DNA of 64,000 nt from Spongilla lacustris (Eukaryota; Porifera; Demospongiae; Spongillida; Spongillidae): positions 14,517,969-14,581,968 of the forward strand of contig OX442416.1 in assembly GCA_949361645.1 (NCBI GenBank), read 5' to 3'. A program made the translations under genes and the position numbers. The notes below the pieces were generated by a model. It was not told where the DNA came from, did no database searches, and saw only the letters and a list, made by a program, of their open reading frames with translations. Shown here piece by piece: positions 22,801 to 32,880 of the stretch (within the stretch, counting starts at the first letter, position 1; every line of letters starts with the position of its first letter).

Positions 22801-25645
22801 TGCTACGACCTTTGATTTGGGGGTGTTATTATGAATGGCTAAATGAGAAGCCACCTGTGAAAAGGTCCTTCGATGCCTCTAGTCCCCAGACCTTATAGTT
22901 CTCCACTGCTAGTGGTATACATCGCCAGCCCAACTCTACGCATTTTCTGAATGTTTCCTCTACTCAGCTGCCTTAGCTGAAACACCCTGGTACAAGCCCG
23001 CTTCCAACGTATTAATTAAGTGAATTATAATTGATTTTTTTAAAAGAAACTAAAGAAACAAAAAAAAAGAGTTATCATCATTTGTAGTCCTGTACTTTGT
23101 ATTTATCTGAATGCACATACTCTTGTACCTTTATTTTAAAATTATTTTTAAAAATTAAAAATATCATAGGTATTAGTTTTTAAATAATAATGATTTGATT
23201 ACAAAGGCACACTACACGTATTACACACCAAATAATAACTATATTAATAACAGGACGGTTATGCATGCATGGCTACCACCTAAAGAAGGAGCCTCAAGGA
23301 GAGCCTTTTGTATTAATTGCATCACACCTGCATGAGTCATGTTTAGGCGACCATATAGGCTGGCAACCACTTTTGACTCTGTTAATTTTGTTAGCAATGC
23401 TAATTGTCAATTGTCATACATTGATAAAGCAGGACAATCATTGTTAATAAAGCTAATTGTCAGAGTATGAGAATTGGATAGTCTGTACATGTATCTGGGA
23501 GTTAACTTTTATTTTTGTCGTTGGGGCCGATCAGCAATACAACCTTCTCATGCATCTTGTACTTTTTCTCCAACATGATATCTTAATTAAGACATTTATT
23601 GAGTTCTACATGAGGAAAATAGAATTTGATAAGTAAACAGTTTTAATAATGACATCGTGTACTATAAACAAATACTAGGGTTCATCATGTCTACTGGCCA
23701 CGCTCCATAGGACTCTGCCGCCAATGGAACATTTACCATCATGTTAACATCAGGAGATAAAATTAGGGCTTTAGGGTTTGGTCAAATTACACCTGCGGCG
23801 CTGTCCAGACACTCTTCAATGAAAAAAAAACGAGCACCCAAAAAAAATATGATTGGCTTCCAATAGAATAGCCGGAATGGTTTAGCGGAGAGGACATCAT
23901 AGAGGGATCAAAGGCAGCAGGCTTTAGTGCCACAGAGCCAGTTTGGAAGCACTGAGAATGTCTGCAGGGCATGCATGTGTATAGAGTTGGCATGAACCTT
24001 ACGGCACACAGCTACGAAGCACCCCACAGCAAAAAGCTACGGGGTTATCCATATGTCGAGTACCCCAAAGCAAACACCTATGAATTGGACCCTAGGCCAC
24101 TGCCTGCTTCAACATTAGTATTTATGATTGTAAAAATCTTTTGAATGGAGGTTTAAAAATAAAAACTAAACTTGAATTCACTTTGTTTTATTGGTCAACT
24201 GAAATAATGGCTATTGAAGTACATTGTATCATTTCACATGGTTGCATGATACCATAGCATGCACACTTGCCTATGCACAACATTTGAAAACTCCTAAGCA
24301 GTCTCCACACAGCCTTGGCAGATAGCTTCTCTACTGAAATGTCTATAGGGAAGAAAGAACATTACTGGCCACACACAAGGACGGGGGGAGGGGCTTACTG
24401 TTCTGTGGGAGGGCGAGATATAATGGCACAAGAAGAAGTATTGGAAGTACTCCATTGGCAAGGAAAGGAAGCTTAAACCCTCCAACCTAGGTAGATACAT
24501 TTACCTCATAGTATTTAAGGCACCTGCAACCTGACCTACCGCATAAAGGCCACTCCCAATTGGGGGTCCAATAGCATATCCCAAGGATGAAGCCACTTCA
24601 GTCAAACCCTATTACATGTGCAGCAGGCATTACTCCACCAATTTGGCATAAATAACAAAAAGTCCTCCTCGCCATGTAACACGTACATGTACAAGAGTGT
24701 CAAATTTGTCATAAATGCAATTATTTTATTATTAGTAGTATTAATACTGAAAAAAAAAAGTACTATATTTTATTTAGCACACACAAAATAATAATAATAA
24801 TAATATAATCTTATTTTTCAAGAAGTGTTTTTGCGCAGGGCATTTGACATAAATCTGACACAAACACTTACCATCACAAGTCCAATGTTATCAGGGTACA
24901 ATGCTATAACCAGAGCGTAGGCTGCCGTAGAAAACATGGCTACCGCCGCTCCCAGCAAGATTCGAATGACGAAGCACACTGCAACGAATATTCCTCCGTC
25001 TGCACTTATCATAGTGACAAGGCTGTATACGTATTATGCACAAAAAGAGCGTCAACACACATGCTGCACATTATGCGCTGTTGTTATATACCCAAATAAG
25101 ACGAACGAGACTCCAGATGCAAAGGAACCCATTAACAACATAAAATGGGCCCCAATTGAAGAGGCCTATAATGAAGATTGCAAGCGGAAGACCGTGTCAG
25201 TGTTGTACACAGAAGCCAACCCAGTCCAACATACATAGTACCCACAGAAGGGAGACAGAATTACAACGCATAAGGGAGTCGCACTTAAGATAGTTCCGAT
25301 TACCGTTGAGGAGACGCCTCTTTGACCGGCCTGCGTGAAGGGAAACAAATGCACTTCATTATAATCTACGATCACGTGACAAATGTCACACAAGTACGTT
25401 CAAACGCTGTAAGTGGCTCTTACTTCATTAGGGAAAAAAGGACCAAGAATAGAGATGGCGCATGCGAGGACAAGAACATCAAACGAGCAAATAACGAAGA
25501 CCAGAGCATTTCTCACTCTCGTTGAGAGAGGTGGCTTTTGTGCGCTAGTTTTCAGAAGATCCTCTTGTGTATTTGAGTCACTGCACTTATCTTTAAGGCT
25601 CAGCACATTCATCTCTGTATTATATGTGGACTTCATCGCATTCAT
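19872..25645 (-). CDS. SLC18B1: SLC18B1-like MFS transporter, copy B (15 exons)
   Basis: A second complete transporter gene on the minus strand, coding for 449 aa. Exons: 25424-25645, 25235-25330, 25092-25165, 24872-25022, 24540-24608, 24399-24486, 24271-24342, 22493-22566, 22333-22431, 22108-22187, 21006-21101, 20845-20922, 20722-20788, 19984-20010, 19872-19928. Every exon after the first has exactly the length of its partner in copy A, and all phases agree. Landmarks include FFPNE at the end of TM1, GLTEVASSLGYAIGPPIG, FGYFGSTLSPFMVKQ, KLWLTISSFGVIGFGSALAI and a C-terminal GTLVLLLTLFGRYLQKFK. The loop residues FGYFGS differ from the FGFIDS of copy A, and the ninth exon is clearly diverged (for example FHVSVVQVGLTFF), so substrate or trafficking may have changed. 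The exon 7 donor is again GC. Intron 10 has grown from 51 nt to about 1 kb through a transposon insertion. Start could be the ATG at 25645 or 25636. Confidence 0.88.
21205..21973. mobile_element. CAGGGGCGGAT element, copy 1, in intron of transporter copy B
   Basis: 769 bp beginning CAGGGGCGGATCCAGG and ending AAATCCGCCCCTG, flanked by the 5-bp direct repeat ATAAG. The TIR is about 11 perfect bases extending imperfectly. The interior has an inverted GGGGGAGCGCTGATAGCTCC hairpin and no transposase. It lies in intron 10 of the second SLC18B1-like gene. Terminal sequence resembles hAT-type TIRs, and 5-bp target duplications occur in the hAT5 group; that placement is tentative. Confidence 0.88.
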
Positions 25646-26116
25646 CTATAGCTCCGACACTTATAGATCCATGCAGGCCATTCAGCCTTAGCTATATACC
25701 TGTATACAGGGTTGCCGCGGTTAGCGGTTAAATTTGATGTACCGCGGTTACGGTTAACCGCAGTTATTTTAACCTTCACCGCGGTTAAAGTATAATGCAA
25801 TACGTAGTACGAATGCGGTGATCACATTAAAGAATAAAGAGAGCAATAATCAAGTCTCCGCATACACCTGCAGCAGATAATTAACCTTGCTTGCAGTTAA
25901 CCTAGAAGCTTGGAGGTCTGACGGAGAAATATGTGCTTACTTACGGTGGCGTAAGGAACTGTGTAGCGCAGTTAGCGGCCGTATAGCGGCTATGGCCGCT
26001 ACACTTTTCTGTGGATCCTTTTTTTTTTTTTTTTATAACGATTGCCATGTCGTAACAGGTTAAGTATGTATTATACTGATTTATACATATAAATTATACA
26101 TGTATATGCATGCATG
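25646..26116. other. 5' flank of transporter copy B with AACCGCGGTTA repeats
   Basis: A CAGGGTTGCCGCGGTTA terminus at about 25709, followed by several TTAACCGCGGTT repeats, marks one end of a repeat related to 17160-17404 and 27600-27800. Poly-T lies near 26018-26034. No gene. Confidence 0.45.
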
Positions 26117-26600
26117 TATAGACACCTTGCCGTGTCATTCCGGGAAGGATCAAAACATATTGTTTTGGCCCAAAATGTGTGCGTTATTTAGAAATTGTGT
26201 TTTCATTACGTACGAATGATGTAATAATAACAACTTAGATTGGTGAAAAATCACGGTCTAATTAATTGTATTTATGCACGAATCATATACTAAGAACCGA
26301 ATGAAATGGTTATGGGCTGTTGCGGGCGTACAATTATAGTATGGGATTTACGTCATCGTCGTCGTAGATACACAAATTTCTAAATAACGCACACAGTTTG
26401 GTCAAAAACAATATTGCCGCTAATGTTTTGATCCTTCCTCGTCCCCAGACCAATATGACGTAACGATTATCGCTGTAAACAGTATAATCTACGTCTGGGG
26501 AGTATAATCTACGTCTATAGACGTAGATTATACTGTTTACAGCGATAATCCTTACGTCATATTGGTCTGGGGACGAGACTAACACGGCAAGGGGTCTATA
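26117..26600. mobile_element. TATAGAC-ended MITE with nested foldback
   Basis: Outer element: left end TATAGACACCTTGCCGTGT, right end ACACGGCAAGGGGTCTATA, with a second inverted block GTGCGTTATTTAGAAATT (26178-) and AATTTCTAAATAACGCAC (26375-). Near its right end it is interrupted by a 141-bp foldback (26438-26578) with ends CTCGTCCCCAGACC. Removing that foldback restores the outer inverted repeat around GATCCTTCC. No coding capacity. Confidence 0.75.
26438..26578. mobile_element. CTCGTCCCC foldback element (nested)
   Basis: Nearly perfect palindrome with arms of about 60 bases. Left arm CTCGTCCCCAGACCAATATG; right arm ends GGTCTGGGGACGAG. Sister elements with the same tips lie at 41288-41353, and related tips at 18524-18557, 41947-41980 and 54040-54172. 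Confidence 0.8.
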
Positions 26601-28084
26601 AGTGCTTGCATATACATTTTTGCGATCGAACACTAGTGCATGAGGAACTAGTATTTATTGAAAAGCAATTACTCTACGTGCTAGCTCGAACCGCGTGCCA
26701 TATATACTCCCACAATGTGTTTGCAGCTGCCATGTTAAATGGCTGCGACGAGCGAATTCTGTTCAGGCTCAGCTACCGAAATTACAGCATCAGAGAGCTT
26801 ACCTGCCGCTAATCCCGGCTCCGTCACTAACTACGAGTATTTTTGTTTCTGCATATTTACAACCATCTTAAAGATCAGCTCAGTTTGATTGAAATAGGGA
26901 ACGAATTGATAAAGGTCAGTTGCAGTCACAGAGAAGCTAATTATAATTTTGGGAACATTTCTGTCAACCGGTTGAAATATAGCACTTTGATCACATTATT
27001 GCATTCTTTTCGTAAATGATTTTTTTTTTTCACGCCTACTTTTCATGAAATTGATCAAATTTCGTAAGTTGCACAAATTGTAAAGCTTCTGGGGGAGCTT
27101 AACTACATTTCTATTACGTAACCTAAGCCGCTACACTTTATAAGTCCTTCCTACGCCTCTGTTAACTTATAGGCGCGAAGGACATGCATCTTTTCTTTGA
27201 TATGTTATAAATTTGGCGACAGTAAATGCATGCACTTTTTTATGCATGAAGGAGCGGTTAAATCAGGAATGGCTAAATAATTTTTTAGCCATAAAGTATT
27301 TCACGTTCTTCGTCTTCTTTCATATATACTTATCAAGTTTTTTCTGTATTGTATATCCTTCTATTGACTCCTTTTTTTTATTTAACCATACAAATAGTAT
27401 AAATTAAAATCATCATCACTTGTACTTGTAGCAGAAGATATCTTTGGTATCTTCCTGGATTTTTGTTTTGCACAAAGACGCTGATGTTACCCGTTTGCCT
27501 CTGAAGCTAGGAGACTGCATGGTGCTGTTAAATTCGCTAGGACTGGATGGTATGGGATTGAATTGGATGTGATGATGTCCAAGGTAAATCTTTTATTAAG
27601 GTATTCACAATACCATACAAAACCCACTCGCGCGATGCAATTGCTGCAAACTACCCAAGGTTAATAGCAAAGTACTGCCACAGTGCACATTTACGTGATC
27701 ACTAGCTTGGTTAGGGGTTGAAAAATTGGCTTCTTAATATACGTAAGTACTTAATTAAGTTTTAACCGCTGAGATATTTAACCGCGGTTAAAAACACTGT
27801 ATACATGTAACTTGATGTATCCGCGATATATCAGACTAGATCTGCAGAGATAATATATAGAGGGATTGGAAACAAATCACGTGCCCCATAGACTTCAGCA
27901 ATTTCACGCGCCCTATCCGTGCACGCGTGCATGAATCGCACCTAGTACATTGACCAAAAAAAAGGGCGGAATTGAGGGCTTGAATTTAAGTCTTAATTGA
28001 ATGTTGTAAGGTAATAAAACAAGTCTTCTCAAGTAACTGATAGACGATACATTAAAGATTTATTTAATACTTTTAGATTAGACT
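26601..28084. other. Non-coding, repeat-derived region
   Basis: 27600-27800 is a diverged copy of 17160-17404. Nothing codon-like of more than 70 residues, no RNA gene recognised. Confidence 0.4.
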
Positions 28085-28251
28085 TTGCGCCATTTCTTAA
28101 CAACACAGAAAACGAATAGGCCGTTTTTTTTAACTTCCGGGACAGAATCCGTCGATCTAGAAGATCTGTCCTCGTCATTATTTGTGTATTTAATGCTCAT
28201 AGTCTATTACGTGCCCATCGCTATGTTGTTTGCGTATAGCATCTTCAGAAA

Positions 28252-28985
28252 CAGGGTTGCCGAAGGCCAATCCGGCCTGCCAGGTCGGCCTGCCAGGCCG
28301 GACATTTAGCTTGGCCTGACAGGCCGGACCGTGACCTGACAGGCCGGCAGGCCGGGATCCACCCACTTATTAAAATAAATTATATATTTCATTTTGCGAT
28401 GTCTATAGCTAGCTAGCTAGCTATATATAGCAATAATTATAGTTATTACAATCAGTTACAATTTACAAATTACAGATACAGAAACTGAGTCTAAGATACA
28501 TAACATGCAGTGATGCAAACAGCGCTTGCTATCTAATTACTTATAATTAACCATGTATTGTGCTTCAGCATGACACACGTCTCCAAACGTTGAGGGAGAA
28601 GGTTCCATCTCTGGCGCTGTTGAATCAGCTTAGCTCTCGAAAACACCCGCTCGGATGGAGCTGAAGAAGCAGGAATAGCTAAGTACTTCCTGGCAAGCTT
28701 TGCAATTGTGGGGAATTGCCCATCGTACATTTTCCACCACGCTAGAGGGTCAATAGGGGAATTTGCATCTATGATTCGGGCCTCAGGAACAAGCAGCCAT
28801 GCATCATACTCCCCCTGAACTGCGGCTCTCTTTAATAAATTGTTTAATAATATCATAATGTTTTGTGGTTAGCCATGAATTTTTAATAAATTGTTTAATA
28901 ACATCAATTTATCCGACCTGGCAGGCCGGGCCTTTCAGGCCGGCCGGTCACAGGCCGGACCCCGGCCTGACTTTCGGCAACCCTG
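28252..28985. mobile_element. hAT element with 8-bp target duplication
   Basis: 734 bp. Left tip CAGGGTTGCCGAAGGCC (28252-), right tip CTTTCGGCAACCCTG (-28985), flanked on both sides by TTCAGAAA (28244-28251 and 28986-28993). Both subterminal regions are packed with GGCCTGNCAGGCCGG repeats in both orientations, typical binding-site arrays for a hAT transposase. Inside is a truncated transposase on the minus strand. The element sits in a plus-strand open frame (28085 onward, LFVYLMLIVYYVPIAMLFAY); excising it at the duplication restores that frame for another ~17 codons to a stop. Confidence 0.9.
28550..28856 (-). pseudogene. hAT transposase C-terminal dimerisation domain
   Basis: The minus-strand frame carries the hATC signature: DPLAWWKMYDGQFPTIAKLA, then KYLAIPASSAPSERVFSRA. 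The pattern W-W, the LA-KYL-IPASSAPSERVFS block and the trailing RxxLxP are those of hAT transposase C-termini. The RNase H core and zinc finger are missing, so the copy depends on another element for movement. Confidence 0.88.
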
Positions 28986-28993
28986 TTCAGAAA

Positions 28994-29285
28994 CCTCGCT
29001 GTGACGTTTGGGGTACCCTTACTCTCTGGTGGCTGGTTTTAATACATTATTTTGGTAGAGCTGTGTAGGTTGTGCGCCCATCGCATGTTTTAAAAAAGGT
29101 AAACCACGTTCCACCTGTTCAGTGAATTTCTTCAAAAGTGATGGATGGGCAGAAGAAAATCGAAGCTTCGGCACGGCACATTCATCAGTAATAAATTCAC
29201 TCAGTGTCTCCTTCCCTTTGTCCCATTTCACTGGTGGCTTGGTACGATCGTTAATTGACCATGCTGAGTGAAAGGAATACATGCA
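28994..29285 (-). other. Open frame of unknown function
   Basis: Minus-strand frame of about 91 codons (29019-29294) containing VERGLPFLKHAMGAQPTQ. No domain recognised. It may be part of a decayed transposon or a missed exon. Confidence 0.2.
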
Positions 29286-29848
29286 GGGTTCCAACTAAAA
29301 TTCATGTTGTGGGGCAAACATTGGTTGACGTAATGCCTTAAAGTTTAGGTCAGATGCATGTACAGTATACACATCATCTCTGCATGGCACTCAAAAAAGC
29401 TTTGGTGGATGCCGGGGCACAAGCATTGTAGCTGCTTGTGAATTAAGGACCCTGCATGTTAAGTACATTTAAGCATGCTGAATGTATCATCTGGTGCATG
29501 GAGTGAGGTGAAGGTGAGTTTACACTGACGACTTTAATTTGCAGAGTACTGTAATGAAGAAAGAGATGATGGACACACCTGTTGCTGTCACATGAAAAAA
29601 AAAAAAAAACAGACTTAAATTAGAAGATAAAGTTTTGCTGGTATCAGTGCCACTATCAAACTGAGTAACATTGTTTATGGACTGCACAATATTTATCATC
29701 TATGGCTGAGTTAGTACTATGTATATAAATGATATTCTATATGCCTAGTAGCATCATGAGTTATGAAATTCAGTTTATATATTTTAGAACTGAAGCATAT
29801 GCATCCAGTTATGAATAAAAAGCAATGAATCAAGTATATTTTTAAAAA
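29286..29848. repeat. Right half of segmental duplication (with 15104-15634)
   Basis: About 550 bases matching 15104-15634 with scattered small differences. Shared words include GGGGCAAACATTGGTTGAC and AAAGAGATGATGGACACACC. Both copies are joined to a CATTCTCTA-family MITE, so the MITE was present before duplication or the whole block moved as a larger element. Confidence 0.75.
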
Positions 29849-30092
29849 CGTTCTCTATGAGAAGGTTGGTGGTATATAGGATTTGAAGCCAATAGTGGTG
29901 TAAAAAGTATGGAAACAAGGGTTGAATGATAAGGAAAACCTGCACATGTACATATAATGTTCCACAATGTGTGCTAGCTAAATATAGGACTATTTCGTTT
30001 TTCCTTATCGTTCAACCCTTGTTTCCCTGCTTTTAACACCATGCACTATTGCCTTCAAATCATATATACCACCAACCTTTTCGTAGAGAATG
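29849..30092. mobile_element. CATTCTCTA-family MITE, copy 3
   Basis: Left tip CGTTCTCTATGAGAAGGTTG, right tip CAACCTTTTCGTAGAGAATG. The next transposon (30099-30881) abuts it, its 5-bp target duplication overlapping the A/T bases of this MITE's border. Confidence 0.8.
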
Positions 30093-30098
30093 TTTTTA

Positions 30099-30839
30099 CA
30101 GGGGCGGATCCAGGGTTTTGGAAAAGGGGGGGTCCGATAAATATATTCACAACAGGGGGAGGGTACGGGAGGAGGCGTGCCCCCTCCCGTTACAGCAAGG
30201 GGGTCTGGGGGAGCGCTGATAGCTCCCCCAGTGGGGTCTGGGGCTTCGCCCCAGCCGCTTTTTGCTTTTGCGTTTATTTAGCATGAAATTCACAGTGATA
30301 TCCAATACAAACATCATGTGATATCCGGATTACTAGAGCCTGCACTTGCATGGATAGCGACGAGAAAATTCTTCATTTTTCACAATTCTATGGTTCCTAC
30401 TGCTACTTCGTGACGTAAAGCTTTTGTGAATTTGTGACCGAAGCGTGCACGTGGCCATGCACCAGCTACATGTCGGTCTATAAACGACTCACGTACGTTT
30501 TACTATAGTATTAGTGCTTTTAGTTTGTTTAGCTCTATAGCTACGGTAATAACCTAGGAAAAGAATCTGAGATCCATCCCATTCACGTTTTTTGATCGCT
30601 TACCTCAATTCCTGCATCATTCGATCGATCGCGCGATTAAATTCTAATTAACCACACATGCAAAATTAAATTTCGTTAATAGGGGTAGATCGATCTAGAT
30701 CCCGCTTGGCTAGAACAATGTGCAAGCCTGCAAAGGATGGTAACATGCAGAACGCTGCATAGATTACAGTATGCATTACGTCATTCTTATGCATTTCGTC
30801 ATTCTTCATATAGGAAAGGGGGGGTCCGGACCCCCTGGA

Positions 30840-30871
<32 letters not shown>

Positions 30872-30881
30872 TCCGCCCCTG
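30099..30881. mobile_element. CAGGGGCGGAT element, copy 2
   Basis: 783 bp with the same tips as 21205-21973 and high identity throughout, flanked by the 5-bp direct repeat TTTTA. A long poly-C run (30839-30867) near the right end accounts for most of the length difference. Confidence 0.88.
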
Positions 30882-32880
30882 TTTTATACACTTGTATTAT
30901 AATTTAGTTGACGTAATCCATTATCCGCCATATTGGTGTTCGGGTACCGGTATTCAGACGCAAAGGCTCGATATCTGGATAAAATCGAAAGCATTGGTGG
31001 CCTTAATGGTGGGCCAGATCCGTTCTCATCTGACTTCGTTGGAGACAAGTCGGACGTTGTACCACTAGTTATAATTAGTGCGTTAAGAAGTGACGCAGTG
31101 ACCAATAGACCCTGTGCACGCGCACACACATAAATTAATAAATTAGGGCGTGGCAGTCATGTGACATTAGTACACAATGTAGTGCGACGAGGAATCCAAT
31201 GGAAGCAGCGCTGCATCACAGCAATAAGAAACTTGACATATTGAGTTTGTCGAGCGATATACGCATCATGCTCCGATTGATGCCAGGATCCAAAAACGTG
31301 TCTACTGAGCACTTCAGTAGATTTTGTTTCCCAACATGACATGTGCATTTGTTTGGTTCATTCTCCAAGTTCTTACAAAAAAGAGGAGTTGAAAGCCTAT
31401 ATGCAAGTACCGAGGTTCGGACGTACTTTTCAGCGGGCTACGTAAGTGACATAAAGCTGCTGCAATGCCAAATCAAACAGCTAAACATAATGCCTCGATC
31501 TAGCAAAGCCAGCCCAAAGATGCCGTATTAGCTAGGCCTAGCGGCATTGCCTTGAATGTAGTGTTTAGTTTGTTTGTTTGTTTTTTTTTAACTGATCTAT
31601 CTCTCAGGTTAAAAGCACAGTCACAAAAGAAGGTACAAACCTTTTACCTATTCTTCCAGAAATTATTGGGAAATGAAAAGTAGCAACACAAATTCATCCG
31701 CAGCAGAGGAGGAACATATAACTGAAGTGTGATGCTATTGCAATATGCCAGAGGAGACTGGCAAAGCTCAGCATGATTGGCTGCAATAATCCTAGCTGTC
31801 CAATTGGGTGATTCCATGTGGCATGCATATTTAAATACGGAAACTTATTGCCTTACAAAAAAAAAAAAAAAAAAAACTCAAACATGTATGCGTGTTTTAA
31901 TTGAATGGTACAACTGACTTATTCACACATCAGTATGACATAATGCAGGACACACAGTAAGTCAGTATATATACTAACAGCCAATTGTACAAATATCATT
32001 TCAATTGTGTTTTTAGAAGTGTAATCATAATAATGTCCTTCAGAATTGTATATAGGAGAGAAATCACATGTTGAATGAACATGACATGTTCATTCAACAT
32101 GCATGTGATATACATGTATATTTCCCTTGACCAGCCTTCTGATTTTTTTTGTAGTACAAGTATTTGTACTGATAGGAGGAGCAACAACTTGAGCACAATA
32201 AAGACCCACTGCATCTTTCACTGTGAAGCCACGATCAGCTAATGTGATAACAGATTTTGCATGCATAATGAGGACCAACTGTTAACTCATATGGAGAAAT
32301 GCCCGGTCAAAAGGAATTGACAATTGTTGCGGTTTGTACATTCGCGTATACTCCCGTATAACCTCCATAGCTATAATTAAAAGCTCCTCGGCTTAGGTCG
32401 GGGTCAATATTGCTTCAGAAACGTAAGATCTTGATTTAGCAGTATATAAAACAACCCATTTATATTGAAATATTTCTCAGTTTCCTTTTGACAAGCTAGC
32501 TAGCTGCCACTACTGTTATGGTGCTCGCTGTTCTATTCAGAACATTGGAGTAGGCCTATATGCATGTACGTATACTTTGATCTGCTTCCTGTAAGTGATC
32601 TTTGAGAAACTTGGGCCGTTTTTGTTGCTGTGTGCAGTGTACATGTGCAGTGCATACATGTATGTGTTGCGTGTGTGCACGAACGCACATACATAATACC
32701 TTCAATCCGCGCCTTGGTGTGTTGCATGTGTGTACGAACGCCAACGTACACACACATGCAAGCGGCGCTTTATATCTAGCTACTAACTAGCATTTTTTCA
32801 TTTATACAGATTCAAAGTTTATATTCATATCTTGCAAGAAGTGTGGTTGAACACTATATAAAGCTGTGTGTCACTTGCAG
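30882..32880. other. Repeat-derived region with weak YqaJ-element similarity
   Basis: At 30945-31130 (+) the frame reads ARYLDKIESIGGLNGGPDPF, weakly like the N-terminal region of a large transposon-associated family with YqaJ nuclease domains. A possible continuation at 31390-31531 reads YFSAGYVSDIKLL. A relative of the first piece is at 15945-16075. An inverted repeat GAATGAACATGACATGTTCATTC lies at 32073-32096 (described, not spelled further). CA/CATG-rich bases fill 32630-32760. No intact gene. Confidence 0.3.
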
